From NCBI GenBank assembly GCA_902790885.1, contig CADATR010000038.1, positions 1-16,028 of the forward strand: DNA of 16,028 bases, in the 5' to 3' direction. The notes beneath the pieces are model-generated. The model was not told the origin of the DNA. It ran no database searches and saw nothing but the letters and a program-made list of their open reading frames with translations. The translations under genes and the position numbers were made by a program. This stretch comes from an uncultured Eubacteriales bacterium (GTDB taxonomy: Bacteria; Bacillota_A; Clostridia; Peptostreptococcales; Anaerovoracaceae). Shown here one piece after another: positions 7,564-15,697 of this stretch (position 1 is its first letter; each line of letters opens with the position of its first letter).

Positions 7564-8700
7564 TTACAGAACTCTTGTCTTAATTACGCAGTCGCAGCTG
7601 AATGGCTCTGTTCCGGCAGCTACATCAGCGATGAAGTAACCGAAGTCGTTTCTCTTGGAGCCTGCGAATCCGAGGAGCTTGTCTCCATAGAATCCCTTGA
7701 TCTTTTCGCTTACTGTGTCAGCGTCCTTGTCGCACTTAACGAGGAAGCAGTGTCTGTCAGAACCGGCAGCTCTTTCCATTGTGACTCTGCCAAGGAAGTT
7801 GACCGAGTTGACGAGGTTTCCGTTTTCGAGGTAATCCATGAGCTGATCTGTAGCCATGACAGCGCAGTTCTCTTCAGCCTCAGCTGTGGAAGCTCCGAGA
7901 TGCGGTGTAGCTACGATGCCCTTCTTACCGATGTACTCAGGCTCGAGAAGGTCTGTCATGTACTTTCTTATCTTTCCGGACTCAAGAGCCTCTACTACAT
8001 CGTCAACAACGATGAGGTCAGGTCTTGCGTAGTTCATGAAGATAACGCCGTCCTTCATCTTTGCGATGAGGTCCTTGTTGACCATTCCCTTTGTTGTAGG
8101 CAGGGAAGGAACGTGGATCGAGATGAAGTCGCACATAGGTACCATTTCCTCAACGCTGTCGCAGAGCTTGACGTCTGCTGTCAGGCAAGGATGCGGTGTG
8201 AATGCTTCGTAGCCGACTACTGTCATGCCGAGAGCTTCAGCAGCGTTTGCGATCTTAGCTCCGATGGCACCGAGTCCGATGATACCGAGAGTCTTGCCTG
8301 CGATCTCTGTGCCGGCAAACTGCTTTTTGCCTTTTTCAACGTTTGCTGCTACATCGCCTTCGAGAGTCTGGCCCCATGCGATGCCTTCATACATGTTGCG
8401 GGCACCCATGATCATTCCGGCAATAGCGAGTTCCTTTACAGCATTCGAGTTTGCGCCAGGGGTATTGAATACGACAATGCCTTTCTCAGCACACTTATCA
8501 AGCGGAATGTTGTTGACGCCGGCTCCGGCTCTTCCGATAGCCAGGAGATCATCGGAGAAATCCATGTCATGCATCTTGAAGGATCTTACGATGATACCAT
8601 TAGCCTTATCTACGTCATCTGTAAGCTCAAATTTGTCAGTGAGTCTGCACAGACCCTTTGGGGAAATGTTGTTAAGAGTACCGATATAATACTTGTCCAT
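7564..8700 (-). CDS. serA: D-3-phosphoglycerate dehydrogenase
   Basis: The protein has 378 residues from the ATG that follows GGAGGA; an upstream in-frame start would add 25 residues but has no supporting signal. It oxidises 3-phosphoglycerate to 3-phosphohydroxypyruvate with NAD, the first step of serine synthesis. The substrate domain includes IGRAGAGVNNIPLD near residue 60. The Rossmann motif LGIIGLGAIGAKIA is near 140. Catalytic Arg lies in NYARPDL, Glu in the LLEPEY segment, and His in ATPHLGAST. The Arg region reads ARPDLIVVDD rather than the commoner ARGGxVDE. The last 70 or so residues look like a short, diverged ACT-type domain, so serine feedback may differ from classical SerA. It stands alone on the minus strand with its own promoter; serC lies on the other side of pckA. 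Confidence 0.92.
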   Translation of the reverse strand: MDKYYIGTLNNISPKGLCRLTDKFELTDDVDKANGIIVRSFKMHDMDFSDDLLAIGRAGAGVNNIPLDKCAEKGIVVFNTPGANSNAVKELAIAGMIMGARNMYEGIAWGQTLEGDVAANVEKGKKQFAGTEIAGKTLGIIGLGAIGAKIANAAEALGMTVVGYEAFTPHPCLTADVKLCDSVEEMVPMCDFISIHVPSLPTTKGMVNKDLIAKMKDGVIFMNYARPDLIVVDDVVEALESGKIRKYMTDLLEPEYIGKKGIVATPHLGASTAEAEENCAVMATDQLMDYLENGNLVNSVNFLGRVTMERAAGSDRHCFLVKCDKDADTVSEKIKGFYGDKLLGFAGSKRNDFGYFIADVAAGTEPFSCDCVIKTRVL

Positions 8701-8704
8701 TATG

Positions 8705-8710
8705 TCCTCC
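8705..8710 (-). promoter_or_regulatory. Ribosome binding site that fixes the serA start
   Basis: GGAGGA on the minus strand lies four bases before the ATG at 8700. It rules out the 25-residue longer reading frame that begins at 8775. Confidence 0.85.
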
Positions 8711-8802
8711 GTATTATTCACAAAAGGTATTAAATAATAATAAAAAGGCTGTTTTTTTACGGGCTGATAAAGCACTTATTGGATCGTCGCCCATACTGCT
8801 TA

Positions 8803-8831
8803 AGTATATCACCAAGGCAGAAGTTCATCAA
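8803..8831 (-). promoter_or_regulatory. serA promoter
   Basis: On the minus strand TTGATG (8826-8831) and TATACT (8803-8808) are spaced by 17 bases, and TGA precedes the -10 box (extended -10). The predicted start is near 8796, giving a leader of about 95 bases. I see no T-box or known riboswitch motif in that leader. Confidence 0.7.
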
Positions 8832-8872
8832 CTCGGGAAGGGTAACAAATCCGACAAATACAAGTTGAAACA

Positions 8873-8899
8873 TTGACACAAAATGCATAATATTATAGT
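8873..8899 (+). promoter_or_regulatory. Putative pckA promoter
   Basis: TTGACA (8873-8878) is a perfect -35 box. The -10 is less certain: TATAGT (8894-8899) at 15-base spacing or TATTAT further left. The predicted start lies about 55 bases before the pckA ATG and about 70 bases from the divergent serA promoter, so one regulator could affect both. Confidence 0.45.
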
Positions 8900-8959
8900 G
8901 GTAAAAAATTGGTTTTCCTCAACAAGATAACCTTATTTTTATTAAAGGGAGGTATATAA

Positions 8960-10573
8960 ATGGCAAAAGTTGATCTGACAAAATACGGGATCACAGGCAC
9001 TACCGAGCTGGTCTACAATCCTTCGTTCGAGTTCCTCTTTGAAGAGGAAATGAAGCCTGAACTCGAGGGCTATGACAAGGGACAGCTTACAGAGCTTGAT
9101 GCTGTAAACGTAATGACAGGTATATATACCGGACGTTCGCCTAAGGATAAATACATCGTCATGGACGAGAATTCCAAGGACACTGTCTGGTGGACAACAG
9201 AGGGCTACAAGAACGACAATCATCCGATGTCCGAAGACGTATGGGCTGAGGTAAAGAAGATCGCTGTCAATGAACTCTGCAACAAGAGACTTTTCGTAGT
9301 TGACGGATTCTGCGGAACCAACAAGGACACACGCATGGCCATCCGTTTCATCATGGAAGTAGCATGGCAGGCACACTTCGTAAAGAACATGTTCATCATC
9401 CCTACAGATGAGGAGCTTGAGAACTTCGAGCCTGACTTCGTTATCTTCAACGCTTCCAAGGCAAAAGTAGAGAACTACAAAGAGCTTGGAATGAACAGTG
9501 AGACATGCGCGGCATTCAACATCACAAGCCGTGAGCAGGTCATCATCAATACATGGTACGGCGGCGAGATGAAGAAGGGTATGTTCTCGATGATGAACTA
9601 CTACCTGCCGCTGAAGGGCATCGCTTCAATGCACTGCTCCGCAAACACCGACATGGAGGGAAAGAACACAGCTATCTTCTTCGGACTCTCCGGAACAGGA
9701 AAGACCACACTTTCGACAGACCCTAAGAGACTCCTCATCGGAGACGACGAGCACGGCTGGGATGACGAGGGCGTATTCAACTTCGAGGGCGGCTGCTACG
9801 CAAAGGTAATCAACCTCGACAAGGAGTCTGAGCCTGATATCTACAATGCTATCAGAAGAAATGCTCTGCTCGAGAACGTAACTGTTGACGAAAACGGCAA
9901 GATCGACTTCGCTGACAAGAGCGTTACAGAGAATACACGTGTATCGTATCCGATCGAGCATATCGAGAATATCGCCAAGAAGGTGAACGGCAAGTCGGCA
10001 GGCCCGCAGGCAGATAACGTAATCTTCCTTTCGGCAGACGCGTTCGGAGTACTTCCTCCTGTTTCGATCCTCACACCGGAGCAGACACAGTACTACTTCC
10101 TCAGCGGCTTCACAGCAAAGCTGGCAGGCACTGAGAGAGGCATCACAGAGCCTACACCTACATTCTCCGCATGCTTCGGACAGGCTTTCCTCGAGCTGCA
10201 TCCTACAAAGTACGCTGAGGAGCTGGTAAAGAGAATGGAGAAGAGCGGAGCCAAGGCTTACCTGGTAAATACAGGATGGAACGGCACCGGAAAGCGTATC
10301 TCGATCAAGGACACAAGAGGAATCATCGACGCTATCCTCAACGGCGATGTACTCAAGGCTCCTACAAAGAAGATACCTTACTTTGACTTCGAAGTACCTA
10401 CAGAGCTTCCTGGCGTAGACAGCGGAATCCTCGATCCTAGGGATACATACGCTGATCCTGCAGAGTGGGATGCGAAGGCAAAGGATCTCGCAGGCAGATT
10501 CATCAAGAACTTCGAGAAGTACACATCCAACGAGGCAGGCAAGGCACTCGTTGCCGCCGGTCCGGCTCTTTAG
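8960..10573 (+). CDS. pckA: Phosphoenolpyruvate carboxykinase (ATP)
   Basis: The protein has 537 residues, normal for the ATP-type enzyme. It interconverts oxaloacetate plus ATP with phosphoenolpyruvate, CO2 and ADP; in anaerobes it can also run toward oxaloacetate and make ATP. The substrate-binding RSPKDKYIV is near residue 59, the phosphate loop [13 protein letters not shown] near 242, and the metal/kinase-2 block [18 protein letters not shown] just after. The start follows AAAGGGAGG at a seven-base gap. All expected motifs are intact. It is divergent from serA and followed by serC, so the three genes sit together around the 3-phosphoglycerate/PEP node, each apparently with separate control. 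Confidence 0.97.
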   Translation: MAKVDLTKYGITGTTELVYNPSFEFLFEEEMKPELEGYDKGQLTELDAVNVMTGIYTGRSPKDKYIVMDENSKDTVWWTTEGYKNDNHPMSEDVWAEVKKIAVNELCNKRLFVVDGFCGTNKDTRMAIRFIMEVAWQAHFVKNMFIIPTDEELENFEPDFVIFNASKAKVENYKELGMNSETCAAFNITSREQVIINTWYGGEMKKGMFSMMNYYLPLKGIASMHCSANTDMEGKNTAIFFGLSGTGKTTLSTDPKRLLIGDDEHGWDDEGVFNFEGGCYAKVINLDKESEPDIYNAIRRNALLENVTVDENGKIDFADKSVTENTRVSYPIEHIENIAKKVNGKSAGPQADNVIFLSADAFGVLPPVSILTPEQTQYYFLSGFTAKLAGTERGITEPTPTFSACFGQAFLELHPTKYAEELVKRMEKSGAKAYLVNTGWNGTGKRISIKDTRGIIDAILNGDVLKAPTKKIPYFDFEVPTELPGVDSGILDPRDTYADPAEWDAKAKDLAGRFIKNFEKYTSNEAGKALVAAGPAL

Positions 10574-10581
10574 TCAGGATC

Positions 10582-10598
10582 GCAGAAAATCCTTCTGC
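10582..10598 (+). repeat. Short inverted repeat just after pckA
   Basis: GCAGAA and TTCTGC are perfect 6-bp arms around AATCC, nine bases past the pckA stop. There is no following T-tract, so it is a weak terminator at best. It is followed at once by the second inverted repeat at 10603. Confidence 0.4.
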
Positions 10599-10624
10599 AA
10601 TTCTTCACATAAGTGAAGTATAAT
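10595..10624 (+). promoter_or_regulatory. Putative serC promoter upstream of a terminator
   Basis: A consensus -10 box TATAAT lies at 10619-10624; the best -35 is the poor CTGCAA (10595-10600) at 18-base spacing. Transcription would begin near 10631, only about 10 bases before the terminator hairpin at 10641. Confidence 0.5.
10603..10618. promoter_or_regulatory. Inverted repeat within the serC promoter spacer (candidate operator)
   Basis: CTTCAC-ATAA-GTGAAG is a perfect 16-base inverted repeat that fills the space directly upstream of the TATAAT box. Its position would let a bound repressor exclude RNA polymerase. No regulator can be named. Confidence 0.4.
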
Positions 10625-10640
10625 AAACATGAAAAGATGA

Positions 10641-10682
10641 CCGCCGGAGCCTGAGTGCTTTGGCTGCCGGCGGGCGTTTTTT
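10641..10682 (+). terminator. Intrinsic terminator in the pckA-serC gap (possible serC attenuator)
   Basis: CCGCCGG pairs with CCGGCGG and AGCC with GGCT, with one bulged G and a 10-base loop, followed by GCGTTTTTT. It would end pckA transcripts. Because the only clear serC promoter is upstream, it must also be passed by serC transcripts. Confidence 0.85.
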
Positions 10683-10721
10683 AAAACCCTTTTACTTTAA
10701 GATTAACGGAGGTATAGACCA

Positions 10722-11813
10722 ATGGCTGATGAATATCGCGTATTTAACTTTTCTGCTGGACCATCTGTTCTTCCAGAGCCAGTACTCAGAAAGTGCGCTG
10801 CAGAAATGCTCAACTATGAGGGAACAGGCGAATCCGTAATGGAAATGAGCCACAGATCTCCTGAGTTCCAGAAGATCATCGATGACGCAGAAGCCAATCT
10901 GCGCAAGCTCATGAACATTCCTGATGATTACTATGTTCTCTTCCTGCAGGGAGGAGCTACACTCCAGTTCTCGATGATTCCTATGAACCTGATGACAGGC
11001 ACAGGCAAAGCTGACTACATCGTAGCAGGCCAGTGGGGAAAGAAGGCATGGGAAGAAGCCCGCAAGTTCGGTGATGCACGCTGCGTAGCTTCGTCTGAAG
11101 AGGATAAATATACATACATTCCTAAGGTAAGCAAGGAAGACATCAGAGACGATGTTGACTACGTTTACATCTGCTACAACAACACTGTATTCGGAACTCA
11201 CTACAATGAGCTTCCTGACTTCGGTGATCACATGCTCGTAGCTGATATGTCATCATGCATCCTCTCCGAGGAAGTTGATGTAACAAAGTTCGGCGTAATC
11301 TATGCCGGAGCTCAGAAGAACGTTGCTCCTGCCGGCATGACTATCGTCATCATCAGAAAGGACCTCGTAGGAAAGGCTCCTGAGAACACTCCGATCTACC
11401 TCAACTATAAGACACATGCAGATAAGGGATCGATGTACAACACACCTCCTTGCTACACTATCTATGTAGCCGGCGAAGTGTTCAAGTATCTGCTTGAGAA
11501 CGGCGGAATCCCTGCAATGCACGAGAAGGATGTACGCAAGGCTAAGAAGATCTACGATTATCTCGATTCTTCAGAGCTCTTCAGAGGAACGGTTGTCAAG
11601 GAAGACAGATCCCTCATGAACATCCCGTTCGTAACAGGCGACCCTGATCTCGATAAGGAGTTCATCGCCGGTGCAAAGGAGAGAGGAATGATCAACCTCA
11701 AGGGACACAGGATCGCAGGAGGAATGAGAGCTTCTGTATACAATGCGTTCCCTGAAGAAGGTGTTGATGCACTCATTGACTACATGAAGGAATTTGAGGC
11801 TGCACACAAGTAA
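10722..11813 (+). CDS. serC: Phosphoserine aminotransferase
   Basis: The protein has 363 residues, typical of SerC. It transfers the amino group of glutamate to 3-phosphohydroxypyruvate, giving phosphoserine, and uses pyridoxal phosphate. Diagnostic features are the N-terminal FNFSAGPSVLPEPVL, the phosphate-binding FLQGGATLQFSMIPMNL near residue 72, EMSHRSPEF near 42, and the cofactor lysine in AGAQKNVAPAG (Lys199). The C-terminal GGMRASVYNAFP with its Arg also fits the family. ATG follows GGAGG at a nine-base gap. It is the second step after SerA, whose gene is on the opposite strand beyond pckA. The next gene begins 22 bases after its stop, so serC appears to lead an operon with the S11-like gene and uvrC. 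No phosphoserine phosphatase gene is in the window. Confidence 0.96.
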   Translation: MADEYRVFNFSAGPSVLPEPVLRKCAAEMLNYEGTGESVMEMSHRSPEFQKIIDDAEANLRKLMNIPDDYYVLFLQGGATLQFSMIPMNLMTGTGKADYIVAGQWGKKAWEEARKFGDARCVASSEEDKYTYIPKVSKEDIRDDVDYVYICYNNTVFGTHYNELPDFGDHMLVADMSSCILSEEVDVTKFGVIYAGAQKNVAPAGMTIVIIRKDLVGKAPENTPIYLNYKTHADKGSMYNTPPCYTIYVAGEVFKYLLENGGIPAMHEKDVRKAKKIYDYLDSSELFRGTVVKEDRSLMNIPFVTGDPDLDKEFIAGAKERGMINLKGHRIAGGMRASVYNAFPEEGVDALIDYMKEFEAAHK

Positions 11814-11835
11814 ACATTAGGCGGAGAAGTTAAAA

Positions 11836-13347
11836 GTGTTGAAAAACAGCAACACAGCACGCATAAGAAAGCAGATGGTGGCCATCATATCGGTGATCCT
11901 GATACTGGTGACCACCATCGGTTATATTGCTCTTTTTGAAGTCTATGCAGAGGGTGAAACCAATGCGGCGACAACGGCAGCACCAAAGAAAGCGCCATCT
12001 GTGAGCGCGAGCTCGTACATGGTCATGTCCGGATCCACCAGCGAGAAGGTGGTTTCGAAGCACGCAGACCGCAAGATGCAGCCGGGCAAGATCACCATGC
12101 TTATGACAGCCATGGTGGTTCTTGACAACATGTATGATGAGAAAGAACTGAAGAACTCCGTGGAAACCGGTGATATTATTGCCGGATACGGTGAAACGTT
12201 CAAAGAGGGTGAGTCAGCAAGTGTCTCAGACCTTCTGAATGCCATGCTTGTAGGCGGCGATGTCCAGGCTGCAGAACTTCTGGCGAAATACAGCGCGTCA
12301 TCAAGGGAAATATTTGTCAAAGAGATGAATTCCAAGTGCATGGAACTCGGACTCATGGACACGCTGTTTACAAACGCCAGCGGACGCTATGATATCAAGG
12401 CCTATTCCACAGCCGCGGATCTGGCCGTCATAACGCAGGCGGCATTCAGATATCAGGCAGTCAAGGACGCGCTTACAAAGAAAACGGTCACGATAGCTAT
12501 AATCGGGAAAAAGCAGGCAAAGCCGAGAGAGATAACTGTTACCAGCACTGATCCGCTTCTTACAGGTAATGAGAAGACCGGATATAAGTATGTAAAGGGC
12601 GGTATACTCGGATTAGTAGACGAGACCGTCAATTCGGCTCAGTTTGCAGCGATAGCTACAAAGGATGACATGCAGATGATAGTGGTGCTGATGGATTCGG
12701 CAAAAGAAAATGCTGCCAGAGAGGCGTCATCACTGTTTGAATATGCCGATACCAAGGTAACAAAGAACACTATCGTCAAAAAAGGAAAATTCGTGGGTTA
12801 TGCCAGGGTACGGGGAGGAGCCGTAACGAGAGTGCCGGGCTATACAGAGACCAAAGGCTTCGCGTACGTGCCTCCTGAAGGCAGCGAATCTCTGATACAG
12901 ACTGAAGTCGCGATGTATGATGACCTGACAGCGCCGATGAAAAAGGGCGACAAGGTAGGTGACTACAAGATCTACGTGGCAGATGAGCTGAAGGGTACAG
13001 TGGATCTAGTTATCAGGGAAGACATCCCTGAGGGATGGTACCTCTCGAAATATTATATTTCCAACACAGCAACAATAGCTGCGGGAGTGATTCTGTTCCT
13101 TCTGCTGGTGTTTCTGCTCAGAGTGGGGCATGTTAAGAGGCGCCGCGCAAAAAGACGCGAGGCTGTCCGCATGCAGAAGATACGCGAGATCGCAAGAAGG
13201 CAGCTTGAGATAGATGAAGACAGAAAACGCCGTGAATGGGATGCCAGCGGTTATGAGGAGATGCCTCCGCGCACTACTGATATCCGTAAAGAGGCGATAG
13301 ACGAAGGGATAAAGAAGAAAGGCAGAAAGTCCAGGCGCAAAAGATAG
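11836..13347 (+). CDS. S11 (DacA/DacF-like) membrane protein, apparent pseudoenzyme
   Basis: The protein has 503 residues from GTG (11836), nine bases after GGAG; TTG at 11839 is an alternative. A signal/anchor helix spans about 15-37, with a possible cut after EVYA. Residues about 55-300 align without gaps in two long blocks with D-Ala-D-Ala carboxypeptidases such as DacF, but the active-site residues differ: the SxxK position reads KITM (85-88) and the SxN position reads GDV (141-143). The best KTG match is ILG (257-259), although a literal KTG stands at 247-249. Flanks are well kept, for example FVKEMN and ELGLMDTLFTNASG. A second, DacA-C-like segment follows, then a transmembrane helix near 412-432 and a strongly basic 70-residue cytoplasmic tail. 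It probably acts outside the membrane without peptidase activity, perhaps binding peptidoglycan; that is inference. It abuts uvrC by two bases. Confidence 0.8.
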   Translation: MLKNSNTARIRKQMVAIISVILILVTTIGYIALFEVYAEGETNAATTAAPKKAPSVSASSYMVMSGSTSEKVVSKHADRKMQPGKITMLMTAMVVLDNMYDEKELKNSVETGDIIAGYGETFKEGESASVSDLLNAMLVGGDVQAAELLAKYSASSREIFVKEMNSKCMELGLMDTLFTNASGRYDIKAYSTAADLAVITQAAFRYQAVKDALTKKTVTIAIIGKKQAKPREITVTSTDPLLTGNEKTGYKYVKGGILGLVDETVNSAQFAAIATKDDMQMIVVLMDSAKENAAREASSLFEYADTKVTKNTIVKKGKFVGYARVRGGAVTRVPGYTETKGFAYVPPEGSESLIQTEVAMYDDLTAPMKKGDKVGDYKIYVADELKGTVDLVIREDIPEGWYLSKYYISNTATIAAGVILFLLLVFLLRVGHVKRRRAKRREAVRMQKIREIARRQLEIDEDRKRREWDASGYEEMPPRTTDIRKEAIDEGIKKKGRKSRRKR

Positions 13348-13349
13348 CC

Positions 13350-13877
13350 ATGTTCGAGATCAGTGAAGAACTGAAAAAACTGCCAAAAACTCCGGGCGTT
13401 TATATGCACAAGGACAGCCTGGGAGAGGTTATATATGTAGGTAAGGCTGTTAATTTAAGAAACCGTGTGAGCAGCTACTTCAGAAAAACTTCCCAGGCAG
13501 ATCCCAAGGTGAGAGCGATGGTCTCCAATATAGCAGAGTTTGAGTACATCAGCTGTGCTACGGAGATGGAAGCTCTCCTTTTGGAATGCAATCTTATCAA
13601 GAAATACATGCCTCGGTACAACATACTGCTGAAGGATGACAAATCCTATCCGTTCATCGAAGTGACTGTGACTGAAGAATTCCCGAGAGTCATAAGCACG
13701 CGGAGGCTCAGACGCGACGGAAACCGTTACTTCGGGCCATACTCGGACGCGGGATCGGTCAGACGCATTCTTGGAATGATAGACGAGATGTATCAGTTCA
13801 AAAAATGCCGTCAGCAGGAGTTCAGAAAGGGAGTCCGGCCGTGCCTAAATTACTTTATACAATTACTTTATAGGTAA
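13350..13877 (+). pseudogene. uvrC: uvrC, 5' part (frameshifted excinuclease ABC subunit C)
   Basis: This is the N-terminal piece of UvrC, the nuclease that cuts both sides of DNA lesions with UvrA and UvrB. Residues 15-45 carry the GIY-YIG nuclease domain (PGVYMHKD, then VIYVGKAVNLRNRV), which makes the 3' incision. The next block, LLLECNLIKKYMPRYNILLKDD, is typical UvrC. After RPCLNYFI (residue 170) the frame breaks and the piece ends five residues later at TAA (13875-13877), 175 residues in all. The break is caused by the tandem repeat at 13848-13872. Cys153 and Cys165, the first two of the four predicted iron-sulfur ligands, remain on this piece. The ATG lies two bases after the upstream stop with no good ribosome site, implying translational coupling. 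It would be an intact 644-residue UvrC with one repeat copy removed. Confidence 0.9.
13848..13872 (+). repeat. 13-bp tandem duplication that frameshifts uvrC
   Basis: The 12-base unit AATTACTTTATA occurs at 13848-13859 and again at 13861-13872, separated by one C, so the period is 13. Deleting 13 bases joins CTA AAT TAC TTT ATA directly to GGT AAG TGT, which reads LNYFIGKC and matches the normal UvrC sequence (usually CLNYxIGxC). It is the sole lesion in the gene. Confidence 0.95.
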
Positions 13878-13887
13878 GTGTCCGGGC

Positions 13888-15297
13888 GTGTGTACCGGAA
13901 AGGCAGACAAGGCAGCGTATAAAGAAAAGATCGACGAGGTGATGGAGATCCTATCCGGAAGAGATTCGGCTGTGATAAGCAAGCTGAAGACCGAGATGGA
14001 ACAGGCCTCGGAAGAACTTCGATTTGAAGACGCTGCCAGGTTCAGGGACTACATACGCTCGCTCAAGTCTCTTGGCGAGACACAGCGCGCAACGATGATA
14101 AAGGAAAGGGATGCAGACGTTCTCATCCCGGTTATCACGCAGAAGACCGGAGTTGTCGCAAGATACAAAGTTGAGAGCGGCAGAATGAGCGGCCGTGAGA
14201 TCACATACATAAGGAGCGATCACGCGGGAGCGGCTATGCCGGATTCAGAAAAGGAAAAGAAGACACTCGGCACGGAGATGATCTCTTCCTTTATAAAACA
14301 GTATTATCCTGAGCTGTCGATACTGCCGAGAGAAATAATACTTCCGGTTCATATCGAGGAGGAAGCTCTTCTTGAGGAGTTCCTGGACAACATCAATGCT
14401 GCTAACGCAGAAGGCAGAACTGATGTTATGCACAAGACTCGCTTCATAGTACCTGAGAGAGGTGAGAAGAGAGCCCTGCTTAAAATGGCGATGGAAGATG
14501 CCGTTAAGCTTGCTGGCACGCTTGATGAAAAGGCAGAGCGCGAGGCAGAGAGAAGGGACGCACTGAAGAAGGAAATAGCGGCACTCATAGAATACGCTTC
14601 ATCGATAAGCGGAAACGCTCCTCTGTTGATACCGGAGGATGACGACAGAGAGTACCGGATCGAGGCCTACGATATCTCGAACTTCAACGGTCTTGATACG
14701 GTCGGCGGCATGGTCGTATATGAGGGAAGAAAACCGGTAAAAAGCGATTACAGAAAATTCAAGGTAAGGACTGCTGAGGGCGATGATTACGGAAGCCTCA
14801 GGGAAGTCATATACAGAAGGCTTAAACGGGCCCGGAAGGGCGACGATGGATTCAGCACCTATCCGGACATCATGTTCATAGACGGTGGGCTGGGACAGGT
14901 TCACGCCGTGAAGGCCGTCGTCGATGCGTTCCGCATCGCGATCCCGGTAGTCGGGCTCGCGAAAGACGACGCACACAGGACCAGAGCGATCGTCTTTGAC
15001 GACGGCCGCGAGATAGACCTGCGCGACAACCGTCTGCTCTTCAGCTACTGCGGCAACATACAGGAGGAGGTGCACCGCTTCGCGATCACCTACATGTCCG
15101 GAGTAAAGGGCAAAAAGATGATACGCTCAGCGCTCGAGGATATCCCGGGAATAGGTCCTAAGAGAAGGGGAGAGCTGCTCAACAGATTCGGCAGCATCAA
15201 GGCAATAAAAAACGCCACATATGAGGAACTCATGGAAGTCGACGGCATGAACAGCAAGGCCGCGGAGAGCATTCTGGACTTCTTCGCAAATGAGTAA
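13888..15297 (+). pseudogene. uvrC: uvrC, 3' part (frameshifted excinuclease ABC subunit C)
   Basis: This is the remaining 470 or so codons of uvrC in the +1 frame. The homologous frame actually resumes at 13873 (GKCPGVCTGK). The GTG at 13888 is the first usable start and lies 10 bases after the upstream stop, with AGGTAAG before it, so reinitiation is conceivable. Domains in order: a UVR helical hairpin that binds UvrB (EMEQASEELRFEDAARFRDY), the RNase H-like nuclease core for the 5' incision (AYDISNFNG, then FIDGGLGQ and EVHRFAIT), and a C-terminal tandem helix-hairpin-helix (DIPGIGPKRR, then DGMNSKAAESIL). No other stop or frame break is seen, so the lesion is probably recent. Starting at 13888 would drop the third cysteine ligand (codon at 13879) and keep the fourth. 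Confidence 0.9.
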
Positions 15298-15339
15298 AAG
15301 ATCATGAAAAACAAGGCTTTTTTATCGCTTTTACATACT

Positions 15340-15348
15340 TGCTAAAAT
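15340..15348 (+). promoter_or_regulatory. Putative extended -10 promoter of the DUF1292 gene
   Basis: TGCTAAAAT is an extended -10 box about 50 bases before the start codon; the -35 region is only a T-rich stretch. The identical nine bases precede ptb. Confidence 0.4.
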
Positions 15349-15398
15349 GAACTCTGCATGTTATATTGATATAGCATTTCAGGAAAGGAGATTGCGCT

Positions 15399-15680
15399 AT
15401 GGCAGAAGATATCAAGAACGTAAACGTCGAAGAAGAAGAAGAGGATATCATCACTCTGGAATTTGATGACGACACTGCAGTTGACTGCTATGTACTGGGC
15501 ACGTTCGAACTGAATGATAAGGAGTATATCGCTCTTGAACCTGAAGACGGCACTGACGATGTTTACATCTACGGATATAAGCAGATAAGTGAAGAAGAGT
15601 TCGAGATAATCGAGATCGAGTCCGAAGAGGAGTTCGATGCAGCAGCAGCTGAGTTCGATGCTATCATGGCAGAAGAATAA
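15399..15680 (+). CDS. DUF1292 family protein (YrzB-like)
   Basis: The protein has 93 residues and is very acidic, with Glu/Asp runs near both ends and an alanine-rich tail. The core, DIITLEFDDDTAVDCYVLGTF followed by NDKEYIALEPED and DDVYIYGYK, is the DUF1292 pattern of small beta-strand proteins widespread in Firmicutes. AAAGGAG lies eight bases before the ATG. The family's function is not established. In many Firmicutes a member sits near the RuvX/YqgF and alanyl-tRNA synthetase genes; here it sits between uvrC and a tRNA pair instead. It has its own likely promoter, so it need not be part of the uvrC operon. Confidence 0.87.
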   Translation: MAEDIKNVNVEEEEEDIITLEFDDDTAVDCYVLGTFELNDKEYIALEPEDGTDDVYIYGYKQISEEEFEIIEIESEEEFDAAAAEFDAIMAEE

Positions 15681-15697
15681 AAAAGCTGATTTTTCTC

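Noticed and set aside
7543..8733. A 396-codon open frame on the plus strand opposite serA
   Set aside because: It is antisense to a clear serA, is rich in Cys, Ser and Val as expected of a reversed coding frame, and has no ribosome site or recognisable motif.
8701..8802. Riboswitch or T-box in the serA leader
   Set aside because: No T-box consensus or recognised riboswitch core is present, and only short, weak pairings such as AAGCA/TGCTT are visible.
9626..10201. A 191-codon minus-strand open frame within pckA
   Set aside because: It is antisense to the conserved PckA core and its composition is that of a codon shadow.
15294..15334. AT-rich inverted repeat after uvrC (GTAAAAG / CTTTTAC) as a terminator
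   Set aside because: The arms are almost all A/T, the pairing has bulges, and the T-run lies inside the loop side instead of after the stem, so a terminator call is not supported.
15681..15697. Possible terminator after the DUF1292 gene
   Set aside because: AAAAAGCTGATTTTT can only form an A-T stem of about five pairs, which is too weak to call.
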